Part shown: one piece after another, positions 15,958 to 24,171 of the stretch | Layout: every line of letters starts with the position of its first letter | Numbering within the stretch: position 1 is the stretch's first letter | NCBI RefSeq assembly: GCF_900156735.1 | Contig: NZ_FTOL01000002.1 | Span: 558,001-622,000 of the forward strand | Length of the DNA: 64,000 bases | DNA from: Chryseobacterium ureilyticum | GTDB lineage: Bacteria > Bacteroidota > Bacteroidia > Flavobacteriales > Weeksellaceae | Direction: 5' to 3' | The notes under the pieces: model-generated | Databases searched by the model: none | What the model saw: the letters and a program-made list of their open reading frames with translations, nothing else | Told to the model about the DNA's origin: nothing | Position numbers and translations under genes: made by a program

Positions 15958-17226
15958 ATGTTCAGAACTTATAAAAATGTAAAAACAACCTATTCAACGA
16001 CCCAATTTTCAGACCTTCAGGAAGTGATTAACTATATCAAAGATGGTTCAAGACCTGAAGTAGAAAAAATTAAAAAACTAAGAACTTTAGAGAAAGGAAC
16101 TAATGAATTTGATAAAATAAAAGAGCTTCAGCTACCATGTGTTCTCTGGAATTTTACCACCAACGGTAAACGTAGAACAGAAGACATAATCCAGTCTACA
16201 GGCTACATTTATTTCGATATTGATGATAATTTAGACTTTAAATTCAATCCAGAATACTTCACAGCTCATTGGAGGAGTGTAAGTAATACGGGTTACGGGT
16301 GTATTGTTAAGGTTTCGGGAGTTAATTCAAGTAATTTTAAAGAGGCTTTTAAGCATATAGCAGAGCTTTTGTCTATTCCATTTGACCCGAAAGTAAATAG
16401 CATTAGTAGGGTTAATATTCTTTCATATGACCCAGATATATGCTATAATGAGTATGCACAGACTATAAAATGTAGTTTTCTGTCTACTGATGACATTGCA
16501 GATATTAATACAGAAAATCACCAATCCAGTAGTAACTTTAGAGAATTTTATAGTTATAACCGGAATGGTGAAAATGTTTCAATCAGGTATGATAATCTGG
16601 AAGAAAGGAAATCCCAGATTTCAATAAACTATGATGAAAGAGGGGTTTGTGATTTAAAAGATAATAAGCTGCTTTATTCCAGAGCAATAATTCCTAAAAA
16701 CATCAATAATGGTAGAAGAAATACTATATTATCTAATATAGGAATAATGATTATTGCTTTAAATCCTGAATTATCTGATGGTGGATTTATTGAGTTTATA
16801 AGGAAAGTAAACCAAACTTGTTGCAGACCTTCAATGTCAGATAGTAATATAATGTCTATTTGCAAGAGTATTTTAGACAAAAGAGAAATATGGAAGCTTA
16901 TTCCCAACCAGAAAAAAAGGTTTTTTTTTGACCCTTTAATGGAGCTTACAGCAACTCTAAAACAAAGCCTTGCCAGAATCTATGTAAATAAATATAGAGG
17001 AGAGTTAAAAAAACAGTCAATAAGTGATTCTTTTGCTGGTCTGCTTAGTGAAGGTAGAAAATTTAAGATTAAAGATATACAGGAAGAGACAAAGGCTTCC
17101 CCCACAACCATTGCTAAATACCTTCCTGAAATACTAATGGAACAATACGGAGGTGATATTGACCACATGCAGCCATTTTTCAATGCTAAAAAACAAATTC
17201 AAAAGTTATTGGCTACTGCTGCTTAG
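15958..17226 (+). CDS. BT4734/VirE-N-type primase-like protein
   Basis: This 422-residue protein has an N-terminal domain (about 1-165) with the family pattern KELQLPCVLWNFT, STGYIYFDIDDN, GYGCIVKVSG and SISRVNILSYDPDI. This is the BT4734-like (VirE N-terminal) domain found in mobile elements of Bacteroidota and thought to be related to archaeo-eukaryotic primases. The FDIDD motif offers acidic residues for metal binding. The C-terminal half contains a PriCT-like helical stretch (NGRRNTILSNIG) and a likely HTH (IQEETKASPTTIAKYLPEI). It probably starts replication of the excised island. It stands between repeats upstream and a folded element downstream. Confidence 0.75.
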   Translation: MFRTYKNVKTTYSTTQFSDLQEVINYIKDGSRPEVEKIKKLRTLEKGTNEFDKIKELQLPCVLWNFTTNGKRRTEDIIQSTGYIYFDIDDNLDFKFNPEYFTAHWRSVSNTGYGCIVKVSGVNSSNFKEAFKHIAELLSIPFDPKVNSISRVNILSYDPDICYNEYAQTIKCSFLSTDDIADINTENHQSSSNFREFYSYNRNGENVSIRYDNLEERKSQISINYDERGVCDLKDNKLLYSRAIIPKNINNGRRNTILSNIGIMIIALNPELSDGGFIEFIRKVNQTCCRPSMSDSNIMSICKSILDKREIWKLIPNQKKRFFFDPLMELTATLKQSLARIYVNKYRGELKKQSISDSFAGLLSEGRKFKIKDIQEETKASPTTIAKYLPEILMEQYGGDIDHMQPFFNAKKQIQKLLATAA

Positions 17227-17410
17227 GAATGCTCAAGTTGTACAGGAATTGTACTGTTGTTAGATTCCAGTATTAGAAATACCCATGAAAAAGGTTCTAT
17301 CATACTGAAACAACACAAAAGCTATTTTACAAGAAATAGAATTGAAACATTCAGTTTGATTTAATACCTTTGTCCTACTTCAACGAAAAAAAGAGAAAAC
17401 TTTTGCAATT

Positions 17411-17526
17411 GTAATACGAATCGGCAAAATTCAAATTTGACACAAAATGCAAACAGTTTAGCTCCTTGCCATATAATGGTGAGGGCTTTCCTGTTATGTG
17501 TCAAAGCTTTGCCGAGCTTGTATTAC
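17411..17526. other. Long multi-stem inverted-repeat element (structured RNA, ssDNA origin or small non-autonomous element)
   Basis: Three nested perfect stems fall in register: 17411-17417 with 17520-17526 (GTAATAC/GTATTAC), 17421-17428 with 17508-17515 (TCGGCAAA/TTTGCCGA) and 17436-17444 with 17497-17505 (TTTGACACA/TGTGTCAAA). Inside is a 9-bp hairpin, 17464-17472 with 17476-17484, that needs two G-U pairs. Only short internal loops separate the stems. No open frame covers it. It lies in the 370-bp gap between the primase-like gene and a lipoprotein gene. The wobble pairs suggest a folded RNA; an origin or transfer hairpin or a MITE-like insertion are alternatives. The rest of the gap shows nothing recognisable. 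Confidence 0.65.
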
Positions 17527-17596
17527 TAACACGGATAAGTGCCTCACTTTTTTTGTTGTTTATATCTCAGATTATGAACAATAAAATTCGATTTAT

Positions 17597-18001
17597 ATGA
17601 AACATTTATTTCTTATAGCTTTAGTAGCTATTTCTTTTGTTAACTGCTCTGGTAACGATGATGATTCAACACCACAGCAAAACAATCCTGTAACAACTCA
17701 GTACTTCCATCCCCCTCTTTTCATCCAAGGAAGCTGGAAAATCTCTAATACGTCAACAAGTTATTTCAAATTCACCAATGATGATTTTATTCTGGTAACA
17801 CCTTACACCAGTTACAAGGCAGTTTTAACTCAGACAGCAGCTATGGGGCAACCTGCTAAAGTAGTAGAACAGACCTCAGACTATTACTATGAGTTTACAA
17901 TAACAGCAGGTGCTTCCTCCGGGCAATACAAATTCAAGAAAATCAGTGATACAAAGATTCAATGGGTTGGTAGTACTCCTTTCTTTTTGGATAAAGAATA
18001 A
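17597..18001 (+). CDS. Small putative lipoprotein
   Basis: This 134-residue protein starts MKHLFLIALVAISFVNCSGN, a signal peptide with a lipobox (FVNC, Cys18) and following Asp-rich residues (GNDDDST), which in Bacteroidota fits export to the outer membrane. The mature part has a beta-rich pattern with FIQGSWKISNTSTSYFKF, reminiscent of small lipocalin-like lipoproteins. No family is recognised. The next gene follows after 22 bp in the same direction. Confidence 0.7.
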   Translation: MKHLFLIALVAISFVNCSGNDDDSTPQQNNPVTTQYFHPPLFIQGSWKISNTSTSYFKFTNDDFILVTPYTSYKAVLTQTAAMGQPAKVVEQTSDYYYEFTITAGASSGQYKFKKISDTKIQWVGSTPFFLDKE

Positions 18002-18023
18002 ACAACTTTAAAATTTAATTAAT

Positions 18024-18602
18024 ATGAAAAAAATATTACTTCCCTTAGTTTTGTTTACAGTTCTTGCAAGTGCACAAACACAACGAGACTATTATAACGA
18101 ATCCTCTTCAGCAATAGACCCCGTAATAGGTATGAATAACACAGAGAGTGAGAGTGTTAAAATGGCTAATGAAGCCTTGAAAGCTAATAAACAGAGTAAA
18201 ATCGGACAAAAGCTAGAAAAGTCTTTAGAAAAAGTTGAGAATTTGGAAACTCCAAAATTTGAAGATGTTTATCAAAACACCTCAACACCTGAAAATAGAA
18301 GTTATAATCAGTCTGGAAATATCCAAACCAACCCTCAAAATAACGAGGTTGACCCATTCAGTTCACCGGAAGACAAATCCCCCTCTTTTCAAGGTGAAAG
18401 AGTTAATGTTGATGAACATTATATCCAGCAACCCGACGGAAACTACATTAAAAAAAATACTGGCTACCAAAAAACGAGTAATGCTGGCAGTGATAATACA
18501 ATGTTGATTGTAGTTATCCTTATCGTTGGAGCTGGAATTATCGGGGCTATCGTAACTAACAGCCAGAAAAAGCCAAACACCGACCATGATAACTTTAAAT
18601 AA
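18024..18602 (+). CDS. Exported protein with C-terminal membrane helix, unknown
   Basis: This 192-residue protein has an N-terminal signal peptide (1-17, ending ASAQ), a hydrophilic Asn/Ser/Pro-rich middle with a short Lys-rich helix (about 50-75), a single C-terminal membrane helix (about 159-178, MLIVVILIVGAGIIGAIV) and a short basic tail. The topology suggests a periplasmic protein tethered to the inner membrane. The family is unknown. Its end overlaps the next gene by 17 bp. Confidence 0.65.
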   Translation: MKKILLPLVLFTVLASAQTQRDYYNESSSAIDPVIGMNNTESESVKMANEALKANKQSKIGQKLEKSLEKVENLETPKFEDVYQNTSTPENRSYNQSGNIQTNPQNNEVDPFSSPEDKSPSFQGERVNVDEHYIQQPDGNYIKKNTGYQKTSNAGSDNTMLIVVILIVGAGIIGAIVTNSQKKPNTDHDNFK

Positions 18603-19398
18603 GTTGTATGATAAAATCCATGACTGGCTACTTCCAATGCCAGAACAGGAATGTGATATGTTTCCACCTGTAGACCATCTCTACTCTACATCATTTCAAA
18701 AAGTAGTAATGAATTATCTAAAATGGTATGGAGTTAATAAAAAAGGGAATACTACCAGTAGTAAAGTTTACCCCACATTTGTTGAAACTCTGGAAACTAA
18801 AAACATACTAAGAAAATGTGGTTTTACAACTGGTGAATACATTGAGAAACTTGTAATCTATGAGTTTCTGGAAATGAAGGAGAGAATGCCCGATTTGAAT
18901 CCAGTAATGTTTGCTCACTTTTTTGAAGACAGCTACCACAATTCTAAACTTGTTAAATTTACATCTTTAGAGGTTCAAAAATTGAATCAAAACACAAAAG
19001 AGTATTATGATAAAACAAGAAGGTTTTTAATTGAAATTCAAGGCTATTTAAAGGTTAGTGATTTGAGAATCAGAATTGAGTGTATCCATACTGAAAATAA
19101 AAATTGGTTTAACCATTCCAGAGTTCAGGAATTCATAACCCCATTTTGCAAGTTAGCATTAAACTGTAATGAATTAGGCAGGTTTAGTATTACTTACTTT
19201 ATTAATCCTCACTTTAAAGAGTTTATAGGGGAATCACTAGCTAATACTCTAGAAAAACAATTTAATGAGCTGGCTAATAGTGAAATCAAAGATTTAGTAA
19301 AAATGACTCCATTGAATCGAAGATATGACAAATGGTTTAAACAGATTCAGAGCATTCCAAACTATAAAGTAACTATTACAGAACAAAATCTTTTATAG
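18586..19398 (+). CDS. Hypothetical cytoplasmic protein
   Basis: This 270-residue protein has no signal peptide or membrane segment. It begins within the end of the preceding gene and is followed by a terminator, so the three genes 17597-19398 look like one transcript. Aromatic-rich stretches occur (VVMNYLKWYGVNKKG, KWFKQIQS). No motif points to a function. Confidence 0.65.
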   Translation: MITLNKLYDKIHDWLLPMPEQECDMFPPVDHLYSTSFQKVVMNYLKWYGVNKKGNTTSSKVYPTFVETLETKNILRKCGFTTGEYIEKLVIYEFLEMKERMPDLNPVMFAHFFEDSYHNSKLVKFTSLEVQKLNQNTKEYYDKTRRFLIEIQGYLKVSDLRIRIECIHTENKNWFNHSRVQEFITPFCKLALNCNELGRFSITYFINPHFKEFIGESLANTLEKQFNELANSEIKDLVKMTPLNRRYDKWFKQIQSIPNYKVTITEQNLL

Positions 19399-19443
19399 AT
19401 CGAAAGACAGCCATAGAACTCTTAAGGTAGATTAGAAACAATA

Positions 19444-19476
19444 CTTCCCTCTAAATCTATGGAGGGAAGCTTTATT
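19444..19476 (+). terminator. Terminator closing the 17597-19398 operon
   Basis: An 8-bp perfect stem CTTCCCTC/GAGGGAAG (19444-19451 and 19462-19469, loop of 10) is followed by CTTTATT, 45 nt after the stop codon. Confidence 0.7.
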
Positions 19477-19595
19477 ATCCATTTGTCTTGTAATCACATA
19501 AACCTTGCGTTACATATAATAATAATCTGATTATCATCAAGTTAATCAAAACAAAAGACAGATTGAAATTTAGTTCTAAAAACCAGTTAAATATA

Positions 19596-19925
19596 TCATT
19601 CTTCAACAAAGCTTTGAGCAGACTTTACAACCGATATTTTACCACCAACAGAGCACTGGCATGTAGAGCTATCTAATAGCTCTTTTTTGCCTTCAATTTC
19701 AAAATCAGAAGTATTATCCCACTTAATAGGTGAAGGCATACACGAAGACTTTAAAACACTACACATTCCAAACGGTTTAATGTTAGTATTAGATTGTTTA
19801 TCCTCTTCCGTAGCTTGTAGCTTTCCTTCAATCTTCATAAAAGACTGACTTGTTACTGTGAGCGGAGTTGGTGAAGTTCCTTTATCACATTTTAGCTGGG
19901 TTGTATCAATTAGATAGTTAGGCAT
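19596..19925 (-). CDS. PAAR-like (DUF4280) protein, type VI spike tip candidate
   Basis: This 109-residue protein fits the DUF4280/PAAR-like family: an N-terminal QLKCDKGTSPTPL, a conserved PFGMCSVLKSSC followed by a proline, and a C-terminal CQCSVGGKISVV. PAAR and PAAR-like proteins cap the VgrG trimer and can carry effectors. It is the last gene of the four-gene set with VgrG, in the same direction and 3 bp after the previous gene, which supports the role. Cys residues may bind zinc or iron. Confidence 0.8.
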   Translation of the reverse strand: MPNYLIDTTQLKCDKGTSPTPLTVTSQSFMKIEGKLQATEEDKQSNTNIKPFGMCSVLKSSCMPSPIKWDNTSDFEIEGKKELLDSSTCQCSVGGKISVVKSAQSFVEE

Positions 19926-19928
19926 AGT

Positions 19929-20450
19929 TTATTTTGTCTTTTTATCTTGCCATGTCTTTCCTCCATCAACAGTATATAAAGCCTTCCCTTCTCCATAAAT
20001 CATAATTCCATCTTTATCATTATAAAAATTTACTGAGGTACATGTTTCTTTAGGAGAAATTGCATTCCAAGTATCTCCATTATCATGACTGTAGTATATG
20101 CTATATACAAGATTAGAACAATCACATTCAATACATGATTTTAAATGATAGAACCAAATAGTATTACCATTTGAATTAATATCATCAAATCTAGAACCCG
20201 ATGGAATAGCATCTAATATAAAACCCCTTAAATTTATTGTTGTCCAGTCTTTATTATCCTTTGAAACTTGCAAAAGAGGATAATCTCCTTTATTACCATA
20301 CTTGAAGATTAAATTTTTATACTTGAAAATTTTTATACTTGAATTATTAGCCTCTTCACTAATTTTTTTTGTAGATATATACTTATACGCGTACAATCCT
20401 GTAATTAGTAATCCAACTATAACAATAAAACTTATTAGTAACTTTTTCAT
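19929..20450 (-). CDS. Membrane-anchored BNR-like protein, probable immunity protein
   Basis: This 173-residue protein has one N-terminal membrane helix (about 4-23) without a clear cleavage site, so it should face the periplasm as an anchored protein. The rest carries two Asp-box-like turns, HDNGDTWNA and VDGGKTWQDK, typical of short beta-propeller strands, plus the Cys-rich CIECDC. It sits between a deacetylase-like effector and the PAAR-like gene with gaps of 1-3 bp. That position and topology suit immunity against a periplasm-acting effector; an accessory adaptor is the alternative. Confidence 0.65.
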   Translation of the reverse strand: MKKLLISFIVIVGLLITGLYAYKYISTKKISEEANNSSIKIFKYKNLIFKYGNKGDYPLLQVSKDNKDWTTINLRGFILDAIPSGSRFDDINSNGNTIWFYHLKSCIECDCSNLVYSIYYSHDNGDTWNAISPKETCTSVNFYNDKDGIMIYGEGKALYTVDGGKTWQDKKTK

Positions 20451-20451
20451 A

Positions 20452-21456
20452 TTAGTAATCTTCCAAGGTTTTAAACTCTGCTTTTCTTTTCTGAAAATAA
20501 TCTATTAGACTTCCTAGTTTATTCAATTCATCAGTATTTGCTAAATCGACTTTACCATTAATTAATTTACCTTTCCTAAACGCCCTTTCATGCATTAATA
20601 ATACAACCTTTCCTTCTGTTTTTCCTACCTCATCCCAGCCCCCACCATAGTAAACCATATCCAACAATTCATCTCTGACAGCTCCCCAAGAATCCGTTAC
20701 CCTGTCTTTTGAAACATACTCCTTCGAATACATATCAAAATAAGGATGTGTCTCTTCCCATTTGCCATAGTCTAATTTCTTTCCTTTTTCCCTCTCCATA
20801 GCAATATTATGAAATTCAAATTTCATTTTCCATTCTGCATCCCAACCAAAAATTTTATATCCCTCTTTATACAATTCATCTGCTTCTTCCTTTGTATCTT
20901 TTTGTGAAAGCTCCCATCTATTTCCTCTATCAGTACTTTTTATGTCTTTTAGCTTATCATTAACATACCAAGTGTTTGTTCCTGGAAATCTTGCTAAAGG
21001 TTTTTTTTGGTTTTTAGCCAAGGGAAACTTAAGCTTTGAAAAGTCTTTATTATAAATTTGCCCCAAATAATAATTAATCTGGTTTTTACATTTCTCAAAA
21101 TCAGTAACTACGCTCATTCTTGTATTCTTGTTATCAACAAGTACTCCTCCACTTCTATAAAAGCTTGAATAGTGGTCATTTGCATGTGAATATGAATGGT
21201 TTGCAATTATATGATTCTCATATATATCCTGCAAAATCTTTTTTGCTTTTTCTGGATAATATGAGAAGGCATACCACAAATGTACCCCTGTTAAGAAAAA
21301 TGTTCCTTTGATTCCTTTTTCCTTTAGTAATTGTAAGACCTCTTCTGTTCCTGCCTGTATTCCATCATCAAAGGTTAAATAGATTTCTCTCTGGACAATC
21401 TTAACAGGCTTAGTGTCTTTCAATTCACGTATAGCCAAAATTTTAGTATCTCCCAT
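20452..21456 (-). CDS. NodB-fold polysaccharide deacetylase-like protein, candidate type VI effector
   Basis: This 334-residue protein has NodB motifs in order: motif 1 YLTFDDG (Asp30-Asp31), motif 2 NHSYSH (His87, His91, completing a D-H-H zinc site), motif 3 around ARFPGTNTW, and motif 5 VVLLMHER. The family removes acetyl groups from chitin, xylan or peptidoglycan amino sugars. It lacks a signal peptide, which is unusual for a cell-wall deacetylase but expected for cargo delivered by a type VI tip. It lies 10 bp after vgrG. A large insertion (about 180-270) between motifs 3 and 5 has no clear homology. Confidence 0.75.
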   Translation of the reverse strand: MGDTKILAIRELKDTKPVKIVQREIYLTFDDGIQAGTEEVLQLLKEKGIKGTFFLTGVHLWYAFSYYPEKAKKILQDIYENHIIANHSYSHANDHYSSFYRSGGVLVDNKNTRMSVVTDFEKCKNQINYYLGQIYNKDFSKLKFPLAKNQKKPLARFPGTNTWYVNDKLKDIKSTDRGNRWELSQKDTKEEADELYKEGYKIFGWDAEWKMKFEFHNIAMEREKGKKLDYGKWEETHPYFDMYSKEYVSKDRVTDSWGAVRDELLDMVYYGGGWDEVGKTEGKVVLLMHERAFRKGKLINGKVDLANTDELNKLGSLIDYFQKRKAEFKTLEDY

Positions 21457-21466
21457 TACTTTAGAA

Positions 21467-23677
21467 TTAAGCTTGTTGTTTTTCTACTTTTACACTTCTC
21501 TTTAATTCTGCAAAGCCATCCTTTTTAACATTACCCGTAAGAGTTATTTCCTTTTCTCCATTATTGATGTCTTTATCATCTACTTCGTATACAGTTAGTG
21601 TAACCGATTCTCCCTCTTCATAGTTTCTGGTATAAACAAATAAACTTATTTCCTCATCATAAGATGCCATTGAAATTTCTTTATTCATTTCTGCATCCAT
21701 CCATTGAGCACTTACAATTTGTTTCTCTTTAGTATAATCAAACTCCCCATTTTGAGGAAGTTTATTCATCTGAGGGGCTTTATACTCAATCTTGTCTTTA
21801 GCAGTCAATAATGAGTTTGCTCCATAAACATGCATTCTGTCTTTTGCTCCGAACTCAGTCTGTCCATCGGTATAACCTATGAATTTTTCTTTACCATAAA
21901 GGTCTAGGTGTGCTTTTGCTGATATTTCAGTATTAGTTCCAGCATTGATAATAGTTTTCTTTCCACTGTCTTGGCTTATCTCCTGCTTGGCAATAATCTT
22001 AATATTTTCACCAACATTGGTATCCATATTCTTTCCTGCTTTGGTTTCAATATTCTCTTCAATATCAAACTTAAGGTTCTTTGATTTTATGGTTATGGTT
22101 TCGGGAGCAGTAATGTTAATGTTACTTCCCTTTGTATCAAATCTCAATTCATTACCACTTTTATCGGTCAGTAAAATGCTTTCATCCTCTGTAAATACTA
22201 ATCTGTGCCCACTTCTGGTCTGTAGGGATTTTACACGGTTATCCATTCCACCTCCCAAGCCTACACCACCGTGGAACATTCCACCCATTGCAAAGGGAAA
22301 ATCTGGGTTATGGTATTCAAAATTGACCATTACTTGGTCTCCTATTTCTGGAACGGCCACAAAGCCTCTATTCTGGGTTATGGCATCTGTTCCCCCTGCA
22401 TCTGGGCTCATCATTCGGATAAAATGGGTGTTATCATTCAGCTGCCAATCAAACTGCACTTGTATTCTGCCCTGATTCAAAGGGTCTACATTAGAAATTA
22501 CAGTTGCCACTTGTGGTTCTGCTTTGGGTGTTACAAAAGCTGGTTTCGGCATGAATCCTGTTCCTTCAGCTATAGCTTCAAAGCTTCCTGTATAATAACC
22601 TCTTGCATCAACTTCGTGGGTCACCTCTGTTATCATCAAAGTTGTAAAGTGTGAAGTATCGTTACTATCCTGTTTTCTCATGTCTATATCTGCTACGCAC
22701 CCTATAAACAGAAAAGGAACTGTTGTTTTTCCTGAAACCGTAAAAACTTCTACTGCTTTACTTCCTCTTGCACTCTTTTGGGAATCATCTACATCAAGAA
22801 ACATATTGGCATTGATAGGAGTGGGAGTAAGTGACCTTGTTTTGAAAATATTATCATTCAACTCATAGGCTTTGGATGATAGGTCTCCTAAATGCTTAAT
22901 CTCATTGTTAGAACCATTCATTTTAGCATGACTACTGCTATTATAACCAAAGTATTCAGGTTTAGTGTGTACTGCTTTTAATTCTACCTGTACATCTATA
23001 ACGTTGCTTCCATAGATAAGCTGTATAGGCTTTTCAGATGGAGGGAGTTTTCCAAAATGTAGAATATATCCATCATAATAAAACTGTTCTCCATAAGCTT
23101 CTGCAAGTCTTGCAAGGTAGTTATAATGAGTTTCACAATATTGAGAACTGTAGTTAATGTAGCCTTTGTTCTGAGTGTCTATTCTGAAATCAAATTTACT
23201 CGTTCCTAATGCTTCCTTGATTATTCTGTCAGCTATGATGGAAGTATTTACAGATTGACTCCCTCCAAAACTCTGAGTGTGGGGGGCTGAATCCATCAAA
23301 ATAGTTGGACTATATCCTTTAAGCACAATATTACCAAGGCTCATTTGCTCCTGACTAAATGCAATCTTTGTAATGACACCAACAAATGTTCTTTCAGGAC
23401 TTTCGTTTTCAGTATCTTTATATTTAAATGTTACTGTAATTCGTTTTCCTAAAAATTGTTGGGCTTCTTCAAGATTATGGTTCTGCACTTCACCTAATGA
23501 ATCATGAGCTAAAGTCAGTTCAAAATAGTGGTGTTTTCTAGCACTTTGCTGTAAACGAAAGTGTTTAAAATGACTGATAGATTTCCCCTCAACCACAATG
23601 TCAAGCTTAACCACACGGTTAATGCCTGCTATATGGTTCTCTGAAATCTTTTCAGAATTGGAAATATTCTTTCTCAT
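21467..23677 (-). CDS. vgrG: Type VI secretion tip protein VgrG
   Basis: This 736-residue protein has an N-terminal gp27-like hub (about 20-380, with KHFRLQQSARKHHYFELTL and ETHYNYLARLAEAYGEQFYYD), an OB fold (ATVISNVDPLNQGRIQVQFDW), the gp5-like RNRGFVAVPEIGDQVMV segment and a repetitive beta-helix needle (about 540-640). VgrG forms the trimeric spike of the contractile type VI machine. The final 80 residues are an extra domain that may hold an adaptor or carrier function. It heads the VgrG-effector-immunity-PAAR cassette. No sheath, baseplate or ATPase genes are in the window, so it depends on a system encoded elsewhere. Confidence 0.92.
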   Translation of the reverse strand: MRKNISNSEKISENHIAGINRVVKLDIVVEGKSISHFKHFRLQQSARKHHYFELTLAHDSLGEVQNHNLEEAQQFLGKRITVTFKYKDTENESPERTFVGVITKIAFSQEQMSLGNIVLKGYSPTILMDSAPHTQSFGGSQSVNTSIIADRIIKEALGTSKFDFRIDTQNKGYINYSSQYCETHYNYLARLAEAYGEQFYYDGYILHFGKLPPSEKPIQLIYGSNVIDVQVELKAVHTKPEYFGYNSSSHAKMNGSNNEIKHLGDLSSKAYELNDNIFKTRSLTPTPINANMFLDVDDSQKSARGSKAVEVFTVSGKTTVPFLFIGCVADIDMRKQDSNDTSHFTTLMITEVTHEVDARGYYTGSFEAIAEGTGFMPKPAFVTPKAEPQVATVISNVDPLNQGRIQVQFDWQLNDNTHFIRMMSPDAGGTDAITQNRGFVAVPEIGDQVMVNFEYHNPDFPFAMGGMFHGGVGLGGGMDNRVKSLQTRSGHRLVFTEDESILLTDKSGNELRFDTKGSNINITAPETITIKSKNLKFDIEENIETKAGKNMDTNVGENIKIIAKQEISQDSGKKTIINAGTNTEISAKAHLDLYGKEKFIGYTDGQTEFGAKDRMHVYGANSLLTAKDKIEYKAPQMNKLPQNGEFDYTKEKQIVSAQWMDAEMNKEISMASYDEEISLFVYTRNYEEGESVTLTVYEVDDKDINNGEKEITLTGNVKKDGFAELKRSVKVEKQQA

Positions 23678-23706
23678 TAATACTGTGGTATTTGTGTTTA
23701 TATCAC

Positions 23707-23714
23707 CAAATATA
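23707..23714 (-). promoter_or_regulatory. Putative vgrG promoter -7 box
   Basis: On the minus strand, TATATTTG (TAnnTTTG) lies 30 bp before the vgrG ATG. A TTTG at 23742-23739 is 24 bp further up, slightly longer than the usual spacing. Confidence 0.5.
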
Positions 23715-23915
23715 GATAAATGTATAATACCACATAAACAAATTTTGGAAAACTTTAAAAAGTGTAGTAAAACTACGATTGAGCTCTACTTAATAATAAT
23801 ATCAAAAATGACAAGAAGTCAACTTTTATTTTATCAAAAAGCGAGAAAAATAATAGGTATACACTTTCTTTGATTTTAGAATTCAATTTGTGAGCTACTA
23901 ATAGTTCTGAATGAT

Positions 23916-24104
23916 TTATAGTTTCAAATAAAAATGTAACACACTAACCAGTAGCTTATTTTGATAGTTGTTATAATTTCTAACAAACCATTGATAGCTT
24001 TCCCTAGTTTTGTTTTCGGTCAAAATGTTGATGCCAGGTTCTTTTGATAACCAATCATTCTTTAGAGCATAAAAATCTCCAAATCTTTCTACATTCGATG
24101 TCAT
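23916..24104 (-). CDS. Small hypothetical protein, uncertain
   Basis: A possible 62-residue protein with NVERFGDFYALKNDWLSKEP and a hydrophobic C-terminal end. The composition looks coding, but no family is recognised. It starts 67 bp from, and divergent to, the gene at 24172. It may instead be a remnant. Confidence 0.35.
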   Translation of the reverse strand: MTSNVERFGDFYALKNDWLSKEPGINILTENKTRESYQWFVRNYNNYQNKLLVSVLHFYLKL

Positions 24105-24146
24105 TCAACTTACTTTTAACCTATAAAACCTTATAAGTATTTTACT

Positions 24147-24154
24147 TATATTTG
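24147..24154 (+). promoter_or_regulatory. Putative promoter -7 box for the 24172 gene
   Basis: TATATTTG matches TAnnTTTG, 17 bp before the ATG. No clear -33 box was found. Confidence 0.5.
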
Positions 24155-24171
24155 TTATTAAACATTTAGCC

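Noticed and set aside
21945..22475. Long plus-strand frame inside vgrG
   Set aside because: It is an antisense shadow of the VgrG coding region; the composition is typical of reverse-strand reading, with no promoter.
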